Shown here: positions 39,504-49,453 of the stretch, piece after piece
Position numbering within the stretch: the stretch's first letter is position 1
How the letters are laid out: the number at the start of each line of letters is the position of its first letter
Origin: an uncultured bacterium
Lineage (GTDB): Bacteria; Bacteroidota; Ignavibacteria; Ignavibacteriales; Melioribacteraceae
Assembly: GCA_937936675.1 (NCBI GenBank)
Contig: CALDDL010000281.1
Span: 10,423 to 74,422, forward strand
Direction of reading: 5' to 3'
Length of the DNA: 64,000 nt
The notes under the pieces: model-generated
What the model was told of the DNA's origin: nothing
Databases searched by the model: none
The model's input: only the letters and a program-made list of their open reading frames with translations
Program-made: the position numbers and the translations under genes

Positions 39504-40028
39504 TTATTTCCGTGAGGCATGGAAGAATCCTCTATATGGACGTGCCTGATTAATTGTAATAAATGCCTTCTCATCAATTTTCTCTACGGTTTCTATTAGT
39601 TTCTTTTGATGTTTTCTTTTAGAAAAAACTATAAGAATTGAAGTGCCGCCTGTACCACCTTCGGCAGGTAAAATCGTTACACCATATTTTAGCTTTCTTA
39701 AAGCAGTAGCAATTTTATCAGAGAAATGAAGAGATATAATATTTACCTGTACATAACCGATAGCGAAATATTGTTCTAGCGTGATACCTAGAATATTACC
39801 CAGAGCGAATCCGACAGCATAACCAAAAAGGTTAATATTTTTATCCATGTGCTCCACGATGTAACGCATCGCATAAATCCAAATAAGAACTTCAAAAAAG
39901 CCGGCAATTGCTGCCTCATACTTTTTCCCCTGAACCACTAATAAAGTTCTGAAAGTTCCGATTGTTACATCACAAATTCTCATCACCATTATTAAAAAGG
40001 CACCTGAAAGTGCAGCAATTATTTCCAT
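39504..40028 (-). CDS. UPF0316-type membrane protein with DUF2179 domain
   Basis: 174 residues. Three hydrophobic segments at about 5-25, 38-57 and 67-85 are followed by a soluble domain (GYVQVNIISLHFSDKIATALRKLKYGVTILPAEGGTGG), matching the UPF0316/DUF2179 architecture. Function is unknown for the family. It is transcribed away from pcm across a 61-bp AT-rich gap. Confidence 0.82.
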   Translation of the reverse strand: MEIIAALSGAFLIMVMRICDVTIGTFRTLLVVQGKKYEAAIAGFFEVLIWIYAMRYIVEHMDKNINLFGYAVGFALGNILGITLEQYFAIGYVQVNIISLHFSDKIATALRKLKYGVTILPAEGGTGGTSILIVFSKRKHQKKLIETVEKIDEKAFITINQARPYRGFFHASRK

Positions 40029-40089
40029 TTATTATTTATTACCCGATTTTTTTTGCAAATTAACAAACTAAATAATTATTTATAAGCAA

Positions 40090-40728
40090 ATGTACGAAAA
40101 AGAAAGACAAGAATTAATATTGACCCTCCGAGAGAAGGGAATAACGAACGAAAGAGTATTAAAAGCTTTTTTAGAGGTGGAACGACATCTATTTATTCCG
40201 CAGGCATTGCACGGACATGCTTATGCGGATAATGCTCTTCCGATTGGTTTTGATCAGACAATATCGCAGCCATATACTGTTGCATTCATGACTCAAGTGA
40301 TGAATCCGCAGCCCGGAAATAAAATTCTCGAAATTGGGACGGGTTCCGGTTATCAGGCAGTAATACTTAATTACTTAGGAGCAAAAGTATATTCGATCGA
40401 GCGTAATCACAATTTATATTTAAGAACATCGCAGCTATTCGATAATCTAGGTTATAGAATTGCATTAAGATGCAGCGATGGTACGCTTGGCTGGGATGAA
40501 TTTGCTCCTTATGATGGAATTATTGTTACCGCTGGTGGACCCGAAATTCCTACTAACTTAAAAAAACAATTAGCCCCGGGTGGAAAACTAATTATCCCTG
40601 TCGGCGATAGAAAATCACAGAAGATGCATATTCTTCAGAAGACCGGTGTGGATAGTTTCAAGACAACCATTGTCCCCGATTTTTCATTTGTTCCACTAAT
40701 CGGTAGGGAAGGGTGGAAAATAGGGTAA
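40090..40728 (+). CDS. pcm: Protein-L-isoaspartate O-methyltransferase
   Basis: 212 residues. It methylates isoaspartate in damaged proteins using S-adenosylmethionine. The LPIGFDQTISQPYTVAFM substrate loop and the SAM-binding motif ILEIGTGSGYQAVIL are intact, as is GGKLIIPVG near the end. Its last 16 bases overlap the miaA start, so the two are probably translated together. Confidence 0.95.
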   Translation: MYEKERQELILTLREKGITNERVLKAFLEVERHLFIPQALHGHAYADNALPIGFDQTISQPYTVAFMTQVMNPQPGNKILEIGTGSGYQAVILNYLGAKVYSIERNHNLYLRTSQLFDNLGYRIALRCSDGTLGWDEFAPYDGIIVTAGGPEIPTNLKKQLAPGGKLIIPVGDRKSQKMHILQKTGVDSFKTTIVPDFSFVPLIGREGWKIG

Positions 40729-41639
40729 TAATAATTGCTGGACCAACTTGCTCGGGCAAAACTTTTTTATCAATTAAACTTGCCGAAAAATTAGGCAGTG
40801 AAATTATATCCGCTGATAGCAGGCAGGTTTTTAGGTATCTTTCGATCGGAACTGCCAAGCCAGACTATGATGAATTATCAAAGGTGAAGCATCATTTTAT
40901 CGATTGCTATAATCCTGATGAAGTCTTTAATGCAAGTATTTTCGAAATAGAATCTCTAAAAATTATTGAAACTCTAATTGCCAAAGGAAAAATTCCAATC
41001 GTAGCGGGTGGTTCGGGACTATATATTAAAGCATTAACCGACGGTATCTTTAGTGAACAGGCAAATGATGAAAATTATACTTCCGAATTAAAAGTAATAA
41101 GAGAAAAGTCGGGAAATGAATTTTTATATAATGAATTAAAAAAGGTCGATCCGGTAAGTGCTTCTAAAATGCTGCCACAGAATTGGAAAAGAGTAATCAG
41201 GGCACTTGAAGTATTTCATGTTACAGGCAGACCGATTTGGGAATTGCAGAAAGAACAAAAGAGGGAATCACCTTATCAATTCATAAAATACGCACTCCTT
41301 TGGGATAGAGATTTGTTATATAAAAATATCGAATCTCGAGTGGATAAAATGATTGATGAAGGTTTAGTTAATGAAGTTCAATCCGTACTTGATATGGGAT
41401 ATAGCGAAAAGATCAATTCGCTTAATACAGTCGGCTATAAAGAGATTATCTCTTATCTAAAAGATGAAATTAGTTTGGATAGAGCGATTGAATTAATCAA
41501 GAGAAATACGAGGCGATTTGCTAAGCGACAGATGACATGGTTCAATGCCGATAAAGAGATTAAATGGATAAAAGTCAACTCGAAAGAAGATTTAAGTTTC
41601 GCTGCCGATTCTGTTGAAAAAGAATTTCGTATTAATTGA
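40713..41639 (+). CDS. miaA: tRNA dimethylallyltransferase
   Basis: 308 residues from a GTG at 40713 inside the end of pcm. It adds a dimethylallyl group to A37 of tRNAs reading UNN codons. The P-loop is AGPTCSGKT, followed by SADSRQVFRYLSIGTAKP, AGGSGLYIKAL and NTRRFAKRQMTWF. The cysteine in the P-loop replaces the more usual alanine or glycine. It is followed by prfB. Confidence 0.95.
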   Translation: MENRVIIIAGPTCSGKTFLSIKLAEKLGSEIISADSRQVFRYLSIGTAKPDYDELSKVKHHFIDCYNPDEVFNASIFEIESLKIIETLIAKGKIPIVAGGSGLYIKALTDGIFSEQANDENYTSELKVIREKSGNEFLYNELKKVDPVSASKMLPQNWKRVIRALEVFHVTGRPIWELQKEQKRESPYQFIKYALLWDRDLLYKNIESRVDKMIDEGLVNEVQSVLDMGYSEKINSLNTVGYKEIISYLKDEISLDRAIELIKRNTRRFAKRQMTWFNADKEIKWIKVNSKEDLSFAADSVEKEFRIN

Positions 41640-41701
41640 AGATAGCAAATTGATTGTATATTTTAAGAAAGAAGAAAATTGAAAAATTTAGGAGAGTATA
41701 G

Positions 41702-42803
41702 ATGTACGAAGAACAGATAAAATATCTATCAGAGATAAATTCCCGATTAACGAATCTACGAGGTTATCTTTAAGTTAGATGACAAAGAAAATCAGATTGC
41801 TGAGATTCAAAGACATTCCGAAGCTCCAAACTTTTGGGATGATCAGAAAAATGCGCAATCAATGCTTCAGCAAGCTAAAGTCTTGCAAAATTGGGTTGAT
41901 CCATGGAATATATTAAATGAAAAGCATAAGCACTTAACTGAACTAACTCAATTAGCTGCCGAAGAAAAAGATGATTCTTTTCAAGAAGAGATCGATAAGG
42001 AATTGGATGATTTAGTAAATGAAATTGAGAAAGTAGAATTGAAAGGAATGTTAAGCGGTAAGGATGATGATAAGAATTGCATCCTTACAATAAATTCCGG
42101 TGCGGGTGGAACGGAGGCTCAGGATTGGGCGGAGATGCTATTAAGAATGTATGTGAGATATTGCGAAAAGAATAGTTATAAAGTCGCGATTGTCGATATA
42201 CTTGATGGTGATGGTGCGGGAATCAAAAGTGCCACTTTAAGTATCGAAGGTGATTTTGCTTATGGATATCTGAAAGCTGAAAACGGTGTTCATAGATTGG
42301 TGCGCATATCTCCGTTCGATGCCAATAAAAGAAGACACACATCCTTTGCGGCAGTTTTTGTGATCCCTGAAATTGACGATACAATCGAGATCGATATCAA
42401 TCCGGCGGATTTACGTATAGATACTTATCGTTCCGGCGGTAAAGGTGGGCAGAACGTTAATAAAGTTGAGACTGCCGTTAGAATCACTCATTTACCTACA
42501 AATACGGTGGCTGCGTGCCAAAGTGAGCGTTCCCAAGGGCAGAATAAGGCAAATGCAATGCGTATGCTTAAATCGAAGTTATATCAGTTAGAGAGAGAGA
42601 AACAAGTGGCTGAGCTTGATGAAATCGAGAAGAGCAAAATGAGAATCGAATGGGGAAGTCAAATCCGCTCTTACGTCTTTCATCCTTATAATCTTGTAAA
42701 AGATCATCGAACCGATTTTGAGACTTCTGATACGCAAGGTGTAATGGATGGAGAATTGACCGGATTTATTAAAGAATATTTATTGCAATTTACCAAAAAT
42801 TAA
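41702..42803 (+). CDS. prfB: Peptide chain release factor 2, programmed +1 frameshift with UAA
   Basis: A 23-codon first frame (41702-41770) ends at CTT followed by TAA at 41771-41773. Reading continues in the +1 frame from 41772 to 42803. The joined protein is 366 residues, the normal length. The stop-recognition motif SPF falls at residues 203-205 and the catalytic GGQ at 248-250, nearly as in E. coli. AGGAG at 41690-41694 precedes the ATG. RF2 ends translation at UGA and UAA, and the frameshift is its known autoregulation. Most bacteria use UGA here; this gene has UAA. The gene is intact apart from the recoding site. Confidence 0.93.
41759..41774 (+). promoter_or_regulatory. prfB recoding site
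   Basis: The site reads CGAGGTTATCTTTAAG. GAGGT (41760-41764) can pair with the 3' end of 16S rRNA, three bases (TAT) then separate it from the slippery CTT, and TAA is the zero-frame stop. The geometry equals the known CTT TGA C site of E. coli except for the stop codon and the following base. Confidence 0.88.
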
Positions 42804-42812
42804 TGGTGATTA

Positions 42813-43571
42813 ATGAATAAGAATCCGATTTCGGTTTTAATAATTGCCGGTAATGAAGAGAAGAATATTCGCGACTGTTTAGAATCAGTTAAATGGGCAG
42901 ATGAGATTGTTGTAATCGATTCTTTTAGTACCGATAATACATTTAATATTGCGTTAGAATATACGCCAAATGTTTATCAGAATAGATGGAACGGATTTTC
43001 GGAGCAGAGGAAATTTGGAAATAGCAAAGTGAGAAATGAATGGGTTTTAGCTCTTGATGCAGATGAAAGAGTAACACCTGAACTCAAAGAAGAAATCATT
43101 GCTTTACTTTGCGATAGTCATAAATACGATTCATATTATATCCCTAGACGGAATTATTTTCTGGGTAAGCATATAACTACCTGCAAATGGTATCCCGATT
43201 ATCAATTAAGGTTATTTAAAAAGAGCATTACAAAAGTTACAGATAGAAAAGTGCATGAAGGATACGAGACTGAAGGAGAACGGGGTAAATTAAAAAATGA
43301 TTTAATCCATTTTACTCATAGCTCAATAACAGAAACGATTAATAAAATTAATCATTATTCCACTCTTGAAGCGGAAGAAAAATATAGAGGGAAAAGGGTT
43401 AAAAAAGGCGATTTAGTTCTTCATCCATTCGCGGCTTTTCTTAATCAATTCATATCCCGCAAAGGGTATAAAGATGGTGTTCATGGATTGATGGTATCCT
43501 TGATTCACAGCATGACTAATATGTTGACCTATATGAAGACCTGGGAATTGCAAAATAAAAAGGATAAGTAA
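42813..43571 (+). CDS. Glycosyltransferase family 2, WaaE/KdtX-like
   Basis: 252 residues with a GT-A fold: the N-terminal strand ISVLIIAGNEEKNI, EIVVIDSFSTDNT binding the nucleotide sugar, and the DxD-type metal site ALDADERV. The following NYFLGKHITTCKWYPDYQLRLF segment resembles lipopolysaccharide core beta-1,4-glucosyltransferases (WaaE/KdtX/LgtF). Sugar and acceptor are not readable. It follows prfB by 9 bp. The 199 bases after it (43572-43770) hold nothing I can assign. Confidence 0.83.
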   Translation: MNKNPISVLIIAGNEEKNIRDCLESVKWADEIVVIDSFSTDNTFNIALEYTPNVYQNRWNGFSEQRKFGNSKVRNEWVLALDADERVTPELKEEIIALLCDSHKYDSYYIPRRNYFLGKHITTCKWYPDYQLRLFKKSITKVTDRKVHEGYETEGERGKLKNDLIHFTHSSITETINKINHYSTLEAEEKYRGKRVKKGDLVLHPFAAFLNQFISRKGYKDGVHGLMVSLIHSMTNMLTYMKTWELQNKKDK

Positions 43572-43770
43572 AATTAAACGAGGGTGCGAATTAATCTACT
43601 TATCGTCAATCTTTTCAAAGTTGTATTAAATAATTCATCAAGAGGCATGAGCATTTCATTCTACTTAATCCCAATCAATAAATATATTTATACTTTTCAT
43701 TTATCGGTATAATGCTTGAATGCTTTTTATCATTTATATAATTAATTACACACCAAATTATTTGTATAGC

Positions 43771-44685
43771 CTATTTTGAATATCTCCTCACATCAAACGC
43801 TGTGAAGCCACCATCAATCGAAATATTTATTTTCTTTGTTGCTGAATCATAATTTTCCGTCTCATAAGTATGTTTGTCTTTCTTTATGAAATCCTTAAAA
43901 TCATTACTAGAAAGAACCGATTCGGCTGTAATTTTACATCCGACATTTGAAGGCACTTGAAGCTCGAATGAAGTAGCACCCATTTCTACATTTACCTCAG
44001 TAAGAGCAGCTTTATCACCTAGCTTAACATATAATTTAGAAGCGCCGGTATTTAATTCTAATCGATTTATTAATAAATCACTTAAATCTAGTTTCCCGTT
44101 TATTGCACCGACATTTAGCGTAATATCCCATGAAGGATTATTATTGAGTTTTAATAACAGATCGTTTTTTGTATCGCCATGAAAAATATTAAAGTGATTA
44201 TTCTCATAATCGATATCAATTTCGGCAGTAGAGTCATAAGTATTAACTAAAAAATCATAACCTGCAAGATTTCCTTTGGCATCCCCGCTAATTAATCCGG
44301 TAGAGCCGCCTTCGAGATTCAATCTTCCGGCTCCGGTGGAAATTGTCATTCTTGCGCTCGTTATATTAGAATCAAATTCCTGATAATAATTTTCGGAATA
44401 GTTTCCTTTACTATCAAAATCATCAAATTCAGGATAGACTTCGTCATAAATATTATAGGCAAATCCAAAGATCATTAGAGCCACGAACAATCCAAAAATT
44501 GCACTGATCACCGACTTCATAATACCATCTTTGAAAATTACCATTACGCCCCAAAGAATAAAGAAGAAGGGCCAAAGGTCAAATACAAAATTAAAATCGC
44601 TATTAATAATATCTGCTCTGGTCATTAAGAAAAGACCGCCGAGTGTTAAGAAAAACACACCCCAAAATAATTGTCCGCTTTTCAT
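43771..44685 (-). CDS. LiaF-like/DUF5668-type membrane protein
   Basis: 304 residues from ATG at 44685, 13 bp after the upstream gene's stop; the frame extends to 44730, but that would overlap the upstream gene. Four hydrophobic segments in the first 100 residues (GQLFWGVFFLTLGGLFLM, FDLWPFFFILWGVMVIF) are followed by a beta-rich C-terminal domain with repeated Gly-Ala and hydrophobic strands (ISTGAGRLNLEGGS, LNVGAINGKLDLS, ELNTGASKLYVKLG). This is the architecture of LiaF-like/toast-rack proteins of envelope stress. It is paired with a PspC-domain gene. Confidence 0.75.
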   Translation of the reverse strand: MKSGQLFWGVFFLTLGGLFLMTRADIINSDFNFVFDLWPFFFILWGVMVIFKDGIMKSVISAIFGLFVALMIFGFAYNIYDEVYPEFDDFDSKGNYSENYYQEFDSNITSARMTISTGAGRLNLEGGSTGLISGDAKGNLAGYDFLVNTYDSTAEIDIDYENNHFNIFHGDTKNDLLLKLNNNPSWDITLNVGAINGKLDLSDLLINRLELNTGASKLYVKLGDKAALTEVNVEMGATSFELQVPSNVGCKITAESVLSSNDFKDFIKKDKHTYETENYDSATKKINISIDGGFTAFDVRRYSK

Positions 44686-44698
44686 ATTATTCACTCTT

Positions 44699-45193
44699 TT
44701 ATTTTTTTGAATTATAGATGAAAAATGCACCTGCTAAAATCAACAATATAGGAAATAAATCGCTAAAATCGAAAGAAGGGATTATATCATCGATTAAGAA
44801 TATAGCTCCAATAATTATTAAAATACTCCCTGCAATCAAACGACCATCTGTTCTTTTCTGAATAGGGATATCGAAGTTAGGAACCGAACTGCTATCAGAA
44901 GTTCCGGTATTCGATGCTGTACTTTCTGCTGAGTATTGATCTCCGGCTGATTTTTCATCAAATGGATTTGCATGCGGTACATCATTATTTAATCCGAATG
45001 CTTTTTCAAAGCTTTCTTCAGGCACCATTATCCATAGTAAAATATATATGAGGATGCCAATACCATTCATTACTGTAAGAACAACGAATAAAATCCTAAC
45101 TATTACGGGGTCTATATTAAAATATTCACCCAATCCGCTGCAAACTCCGGCAATGATTTTGTTTTTTCTGGCTCTAAATAGTCTCTCTTTCAT
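44699..45193 (-). CDS. PspC-domain membrane protein
   Basis: 164 residues from ATG at 45193, chosen because AGGTG lies just upstream; the open frame reaches ATG at 45220. The N-terminal PspC domain is clear: LFRARKNKIIAGVCSGLGEYFNIDPVIVRILFV then an IYILLWIMVPEE membrane segment. A polar linker and two more hydrophobic segments follow. PspC-type proteins sense or relay envelope stress. It is transcribed with the LiaF-like gene, away from nadE. Confidence 0.85.
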   Translation of the reverse strand: MKERLFRARKNKIIAGVCSGLGEYFNIDPVIVRILFVVLTVMNGIGILIYILLWIMVPEESFEKAFGLNNDVPHANPFDEKSAGDQYSAESTASNTGTSDSSSVPNFDIPIQKRTDGRLIAGSILIIIGAIFLIDDIIPSFDFSDLFPILLILAGAFFIYNSKK

Positions 45194-45361
45194 TTCACAC
45201 CTATTTGGTTTTGGTTTCATTACTTAAGACGGTGGTAACTAAAAAAAGTTTTGCCATTAACAAAAAAATATTTGCAATGACTTTTGGGAAGAGAGAAATA
45301 ATTCGAGTTGAATAAAGTTTTTAACTTCGGTAACTTACAAAGCTAAATAAAAATTAGAAAA

Positions 45362-47005
45362 ATGAAGATAATATTAAATCAAACTAACTCCTTAATTGGA
45401 GATATAAAAGGGAATAAAGAAAAAATTATTGCCGGTTATTTCGATGCTATTAATCGAGGTGCAGAATTAGTAATATTCCCCGAACTTGCTCTGTGCGGCT
45501 ATCCGCCACTGGATTTAGTTGAGAAAAAAGAATTTAGAGACTTAGTCAATAAGGCTGCCAAAGAGATTGCTTCTATTACATCCTCGGTAGCATTAATTTT
45601 TGGTTCTATCACCGAAGACTATGAAGACTTAATAGGAACGGGAGTATATAATTCTGCTCTTTTATGTTTCGATGGGGATATCCAATTTACACAAAATAAA
45701 ACATTGCTTCCGAATTATGATGTCTTTGATGAAGTGCGTTATTTTGAATCCTCTAAGAGTGTTAGTGTATATGAATATAGGGGTACGAAGTTGGGTATTT
45801 CAATTTGTGAGGATATTTGGAATGATGCAGATTATTGGAAGAAGAGAAGATATCCGACCGATCCTATTCAAGATTTAGTAAATCAAGGTGCGGAATTAAT
45901 CATTAATATTTCTGCTAGTCCTTATGCTTATGGTAAAAGGAAAGAAAGATTAGAGATGCTTTCGATGCTAGCAAAAATAGATAATGTCTCTTTGGTATAT
46001 TGCTGTTGTGCTGGTGCTCAGACAGATCTGATCTTTGACGGAGCAAGTATGTGCTTCGATAAGAATGGTAATTTATTGCGCTTAGGTAAATCCTTTGCCG
46101 AGGATGCAATTATCTTTGATACAGAAGTAAAGTATGAACCGATAACAGAGATAGAAAAAAGTTTTCCCGAAGAGGTATTATCTGCATTAATTTTTGGATT
46201 GCGAGATTATGGATTAAAGACCGGATTCAAAAAAGCATTAGTAGGTTTAAGCGGAGGAATCGATTCTGCGCTAGTTACTTATATAGCGGTAGAAGCGTTC
46301 GGTAAAGAAAACATTCACGTGGTTATGATGCCTTCAAAATATTCATCAGAGGGTAGTATTAAAGATTCTGAATCTCTGATTAATAATCTTGGGATTAGCA
46401 GTGATCTCGTTTCTATACAACCAGTTTTTGATTCAATCCTAAGCCAACTTAGAACTCCTTTCGCGGAGAGGAAACCGGACGTAACAGAAGAAAATATGCA
46501 ATCAAGAATACGTGGACTTTATTTAATGGCATACTCTAATAAATTTGGATACCTGCTTTGCACTACCGGAAATAAATCTGAAATCGCCACCGGCTATGCT
46601 ACACTCTATGGAGATATGGCGGGGGCACTTGCTGTTATCGGAGACCTTTATAAAACTCAGGTTTATGAAGTATGCAATTTTATCAATAGGAAAAAAGAAA
46701 TTATTCCGCAAAATATAATTGATAAAGCTCCTTCGGCAGAATTAAGACCTGAACAAAAAGATCAAGATTCTCTGCCTCCTTATGATCAATTAGATAGAGT
46801 CTTAAAAATGTATCTAGAAGAACAGAAAGAGATAAAAGAGATTATCGATTTGGTAAAAGACGAGGAGATGGTAAAGAAGACACTCCGACTAGTTGACTTG
46901 AACGAATTTAAAAGAAAGCAGGGAGCACCTGTTCTAAGAGTATCGACAAAAGCATTCGGATATGGGAGAAGATTCCCAATCGTGAATGGCTGGAAGCGAA
47001 ATTAG
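45362..47005 (+). CDS. nadE: Glutamine-dependent NAD+ synthetase
   Basis: 547 residues in two domains. The N-terminal nitrilase-type glutaminase has its Glu-Lys-Cys triad visible in FPELALCGYPPLD, QNKTLLPNYDVFDE and ISICEDIW. The C-terminal synthetase domain has the ATP pyrophosphatase loop GLSGGIDSAL and TTGNKSEIATGYATLYGDM. It converts deamido-NAD to NAD with glutamine as nitrogen donor. The 168-bp divergent gap to pspC shows no strong promoter. Confidence 0.95.
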   Translation: MKIILNQTNSLIGDIKGNKEKIIAGYFDAINRGAELVIFPELALCGYPPLDLVEKKEFRDLVNKAAKEIASITSSVALIFGSITEDYEDLIGTGVYNSALLCFDGDIQFTQNKTLLPNYDVFDEVRYFESSKSVSVYEYRGTKLGISICEDIWNDADYWKKRRYPTDPIQDLVNQGAELIINISASPYAYGKRKERLEMLSMLAKIDNVSLVYCCCAGAQTDLIFDGASMCFDKNGNLLRLGKSFAEDAIIFDTEVKYEPITEIEKSFPEEVLSALIFGLRDYGLKTGFKKALVGLSGGIDSALVTYIAVEAFGKENIHVVMMPSKYSSEGSIKDSESLINNLGISSDLVSIQPVFDSILSQLRTPFAERKPDVTEENMQSRIRGLYLMAYSNKFGYLLCTTGNKSEIATGYATLYGDMAGALAVIGDLYKTQVYEVCNFINRKKEIIPQNIIDKAPSAELRPEQKDQDSLPPYDQLDRVLKMYLEEQKEIKEIIDLVKDEEMVKKTLRLVDLNEFKRKQGAPVLRVSTKAFGYGRRFPIVNGWKRN

Positions 47006-47060
47006 CGATTTTAATTTGCCTGTTTTTGTAATAAATACATAATTATATTTGTATCAATAT

Positions 47061-47507
47061 ATGAGGAATTATCTTATTAAAAATATAAAAACATTCGGTT
47101 ATGGAATTGGTTTCGTTGCTTTAGCCACATTAATATATTTTATTTTTCACAAAAGCGATAATTCAATTCAATGGAATAAATTTGATTTATCGATTTATGA
47201 AAATTCAATTAATGAAGGAGAACCTATAATAATAGATTTTTATGCCGATTGGTGCATTCCTTGCAAGGAATTGGATAAACAAACATTTTCTGATAAGCGC
47301 GTGATTGAATTAAGCAAAAAGTTTGTTATGATAAAAGCTGATATGACAAAGACACTTTCAGAAGAGACGGTGAAAATAGCTAATAAGTTTAATATTGTAG
47401 GCATGCCGACTGTTTTGATTATCGATTCTAAGGGTAATGAACTAGAACGGCTTACAGGTTTTGTGAATGCTGATGAGTTCATAAAAATCATGCAAAAAGC
47501 TTATTAA
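47061..47507 (+). CDS. Membrane-anchored thioredoxin-like protein
   Basis: 148 residues from ATG at 47061 (a TTG at 47049 adds four). One membrane segment near the start (IGFVALATLIYFIF) tethers a thioredoxin fold to the periplasmic side. The active site is DFYADWCIPCKELD and the cis-proline loop is VGMPTVLI. The WCIPC sequence and the extra helix resemble the C-terminal domain of DsbD, suggesting reductant transfer or cytochrome maturation. No redox partner is adjacent. Confidence 0.83.
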   Translation: MRNYLIKNIKTFGYGIGFVALATLIYFIFHKSDNSIQWNKFDLSIYENSINEGEPIIIDFYADWCIPCKELDKQTFSDKRVIELSKKFVMIKADMTKTLSEETVKIANKFNIVGMPTVLIIDSKGNELERLTGFVNADEFIKIMQKAY

Positions 47508-47590
47508 TCCGAAAAAATTGCTTATACTATATGTGTTTCCTATTTTGGTCTAACTAATTTTTGTTACTTAAAAAAACAAGAGAAGTAATA

Positions 47591-49453
47591 ATGAGAGAAG
47601 AAAAAATTTTAGAAAAAGAATTACAAAATCTTAAAGAAGTTACAATTCGTTTTGCAGGCGATTCCGGTGATGGAATGCAATTGACCGGAAGTCAATTCAG
47701 TGATACAACTGCACTTTTTGGAAATGATCTAGGTACACTACCCGATTATCCTGCTGAAATTCGTGCTCCTGCGGGTACTCTTTATGGAGTGAGTGGGTTT
47801 CAAGTTCACTTCAGTTCAGCCGACATTTATACTCCTGGAGATACTCCGGACGTATTAGTGGCTATGAACCCGGCTGCATTAAAAATAAATTTAAAAGATC
47901 TTAAACTTGGCGGAACTATTATAGTTAATACTGATTCCTTCGATTCTAAGAATCTTGCATTAGCAAAGTATGAGAGCAATCCACTAGAGGATGAAGCTCT
48001 GCTTTCAAATTATAAAGTTTATCCAGTTGCAATTACCACATTGAATGCTACTGCATTAAAAGAGAGTCCACTTTCTAATAAGGATATTAATAGATGCAAA
48101 AATTTCTTTGCATTGGGATTAATGTATTGGATTTTTAATAGACCAATTGAACCCACAGTTAAATGGATATATGAAAAATTCGGAAAGAAACAAGATATTG
48201 CCGAAGCAAATGAGAAGGCATTAAAAACAGGATATTATTATGGCGAGACAACGGAGACTTTTACTACTAGATATGTAGTAGAACCGGCTTCTCTGCCCAA
48301 AGGTGTTTATAGAAATATCGCAGGGAATGAAGCAATAGCTTTGGGGTTCGTCGCAGCATCTATTAAAAGTGGTTTACCATTATTTCTTGGTTCATATCCT
48401 ATTACTCCGGCGACTGATATTTTGCAATACCTATCTAGCTATAAAAATTTTGGAGTTAAGACATTCCAAGCTGAGGATGAAATTGCGGGAATTACATCTG
48501 CAATTGGTGCCTCGTATGGCGGTTCACTTGCTATCACCACTACATCTGGTCCGGGTATGGCACTTAAAACTGAAGCAATGGGATTAGCCGTGATGACTGA
48601 ATTACCTTTAGTCATCATTAATATTCAAAGAGGTGGACCGAGTACCGGTCTGCCGACTAAAACAGAGCAAGCGGATCTATTCCAAGCCATTTATGGTAGA
48701 AACGGAGAAGCTCCAATCCCTGTTATTGCAGCATCCACACCGAGCGATTGTTTCTTTACTGCATTAGAGGCAGCTAAGATAGCACTCAAATATATGACTC
48801 CCGTAATTTTATTAAGTGATGGTTATATAGCAAATGGCAGTGAGCCATGGAAATTACCTGATCCTGATTCAATTCCTGAAATTCCTGTTTCTTATAGAAC
48901 CGAAAAGGAAGGATTTTTCCCTTATTTAAGAGATGAAAATTTATCGAGGCCTTGGGCAGTACCGGGAACTCCGGGATTAGAACATAGAATCGGCGGACTT
49001 GAAAAAGCTAATATTACAGGCAATGTAAGTTACGATCCGGATAATCATGAATTTATGGTTAGGTTAAGAGCTGCAAAAGTTCAGAAAATTCAGCAGGACG
49101 TCCCCGATTTAGCAGTCAGTTTTGAGCAAGAAGGAGAGTTGCTTGTACTTGGATGGGGAGGAACTTATGGAGCGATTACAGAGGCGGTTGTAAAAGCAAG
49201 AGAAGCAGGGCATAAAGTTTCACAAGCTCATTTAAAACATCTATTCCCGTTCCCTAAAAATTTAGCGGAGGTTCTCAATAGCTTTAAGAATGTTCTTATC
49301 CCTGAATTAAATTTAGGTCAATTGGCAAAAGTTTTGAGAGCAGAATTGCTTCTTGATACTAAATCATTGACAAAAATAAAAGGACTGCCATTCAAATCAA
49401 GTGAAATTCAAAACAAGATAGTAGAAATTCTTGGAGGTAATAATGGAAACTAA
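47591..49453 (+). CDS. korA: 2-oxoacid:ferredoxin oxidoreductase, fused gamma-alpha subunit (KorA type)
   Basis: 620 residues from ATG at 47591. The first 200 or so residues are the gamma domain ([21 protein letters not shown]), followed by the alpha domain ([42 protein letters not shown]). With KorB it oxidatively decarboxylates 2-oxoglutarate (or a related 2-oxoacid) to the acyl-CoA, reducing ferredoxin; the reverse works in the reductive TCA cycle. Fused gamma-alpha is typical of this two-subunit type. It overlaps korB by 11 bp. Confidence 0.92.
   Translation: MREEKILEKELQNLKEVTIRFAGDSGDGMQLTGSQFSDTTALFGNDLGTLPDYPAEIRAPAGTLYGVSGFQVHFSSADIYTPGDTPDVLVAMNPAALKINLKDLKLGGTIIVNTDSFDSKNLALAKYESNPLEDEALLSNYKVYPVAITTLNATALKESPLSNKDINRCKNFFALGLMYWIFNRPIEPTVKWIYEKFGKKQDIAEANEKALKTGYYYGETTETFTTRYVVEPASLPKGVYRNIAGNEAIALGFVAASIKSGLPLFLGSYPITPATDILQYLSSYKNFGVKTFQAEDEIAGITSAIGASYGGSLAITTTSGPGMALKTEAMGLAVMTELPLVIINIQRGGPSTGLPTKTEQADLFQAIYGRNGEAPIPVIAASTPSDCFFTALEAAKIALKYMTPVILLSDGYIANGSEPWKLPDPDSIPEIPVSYRTEKEGFFPYLRDENLSRPWAVPGTPGLEHRIGGLEKANITGNVSYDPDNHEFMVRLRAAKVQKIQQDVPDLAVSFEQEGELLVLGWGGTYGAITEAVVKAREAGHKVSQAHLKHLFPFPKNLAEVLNSFKNVLIPELNLGQLAKVLRAELLLDTKSLTKIKGLPFKSSEIQNKIVEILGGNNGN

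Noticed and set aside
41862..42803. prfB read as a gene starting only at 41862, or as a frameshifted pseudogene
   Set aside because: The upstream 23-codon frame, GAGGT element, CTT stop site and intact +1 frame give a full-length RF2, so this is programmed recoding.
43572..43770. Small gene or RNA in the gap after the glycosyltransferase
   Set aside because: No open frame with a start signal and no convincing hairpin.
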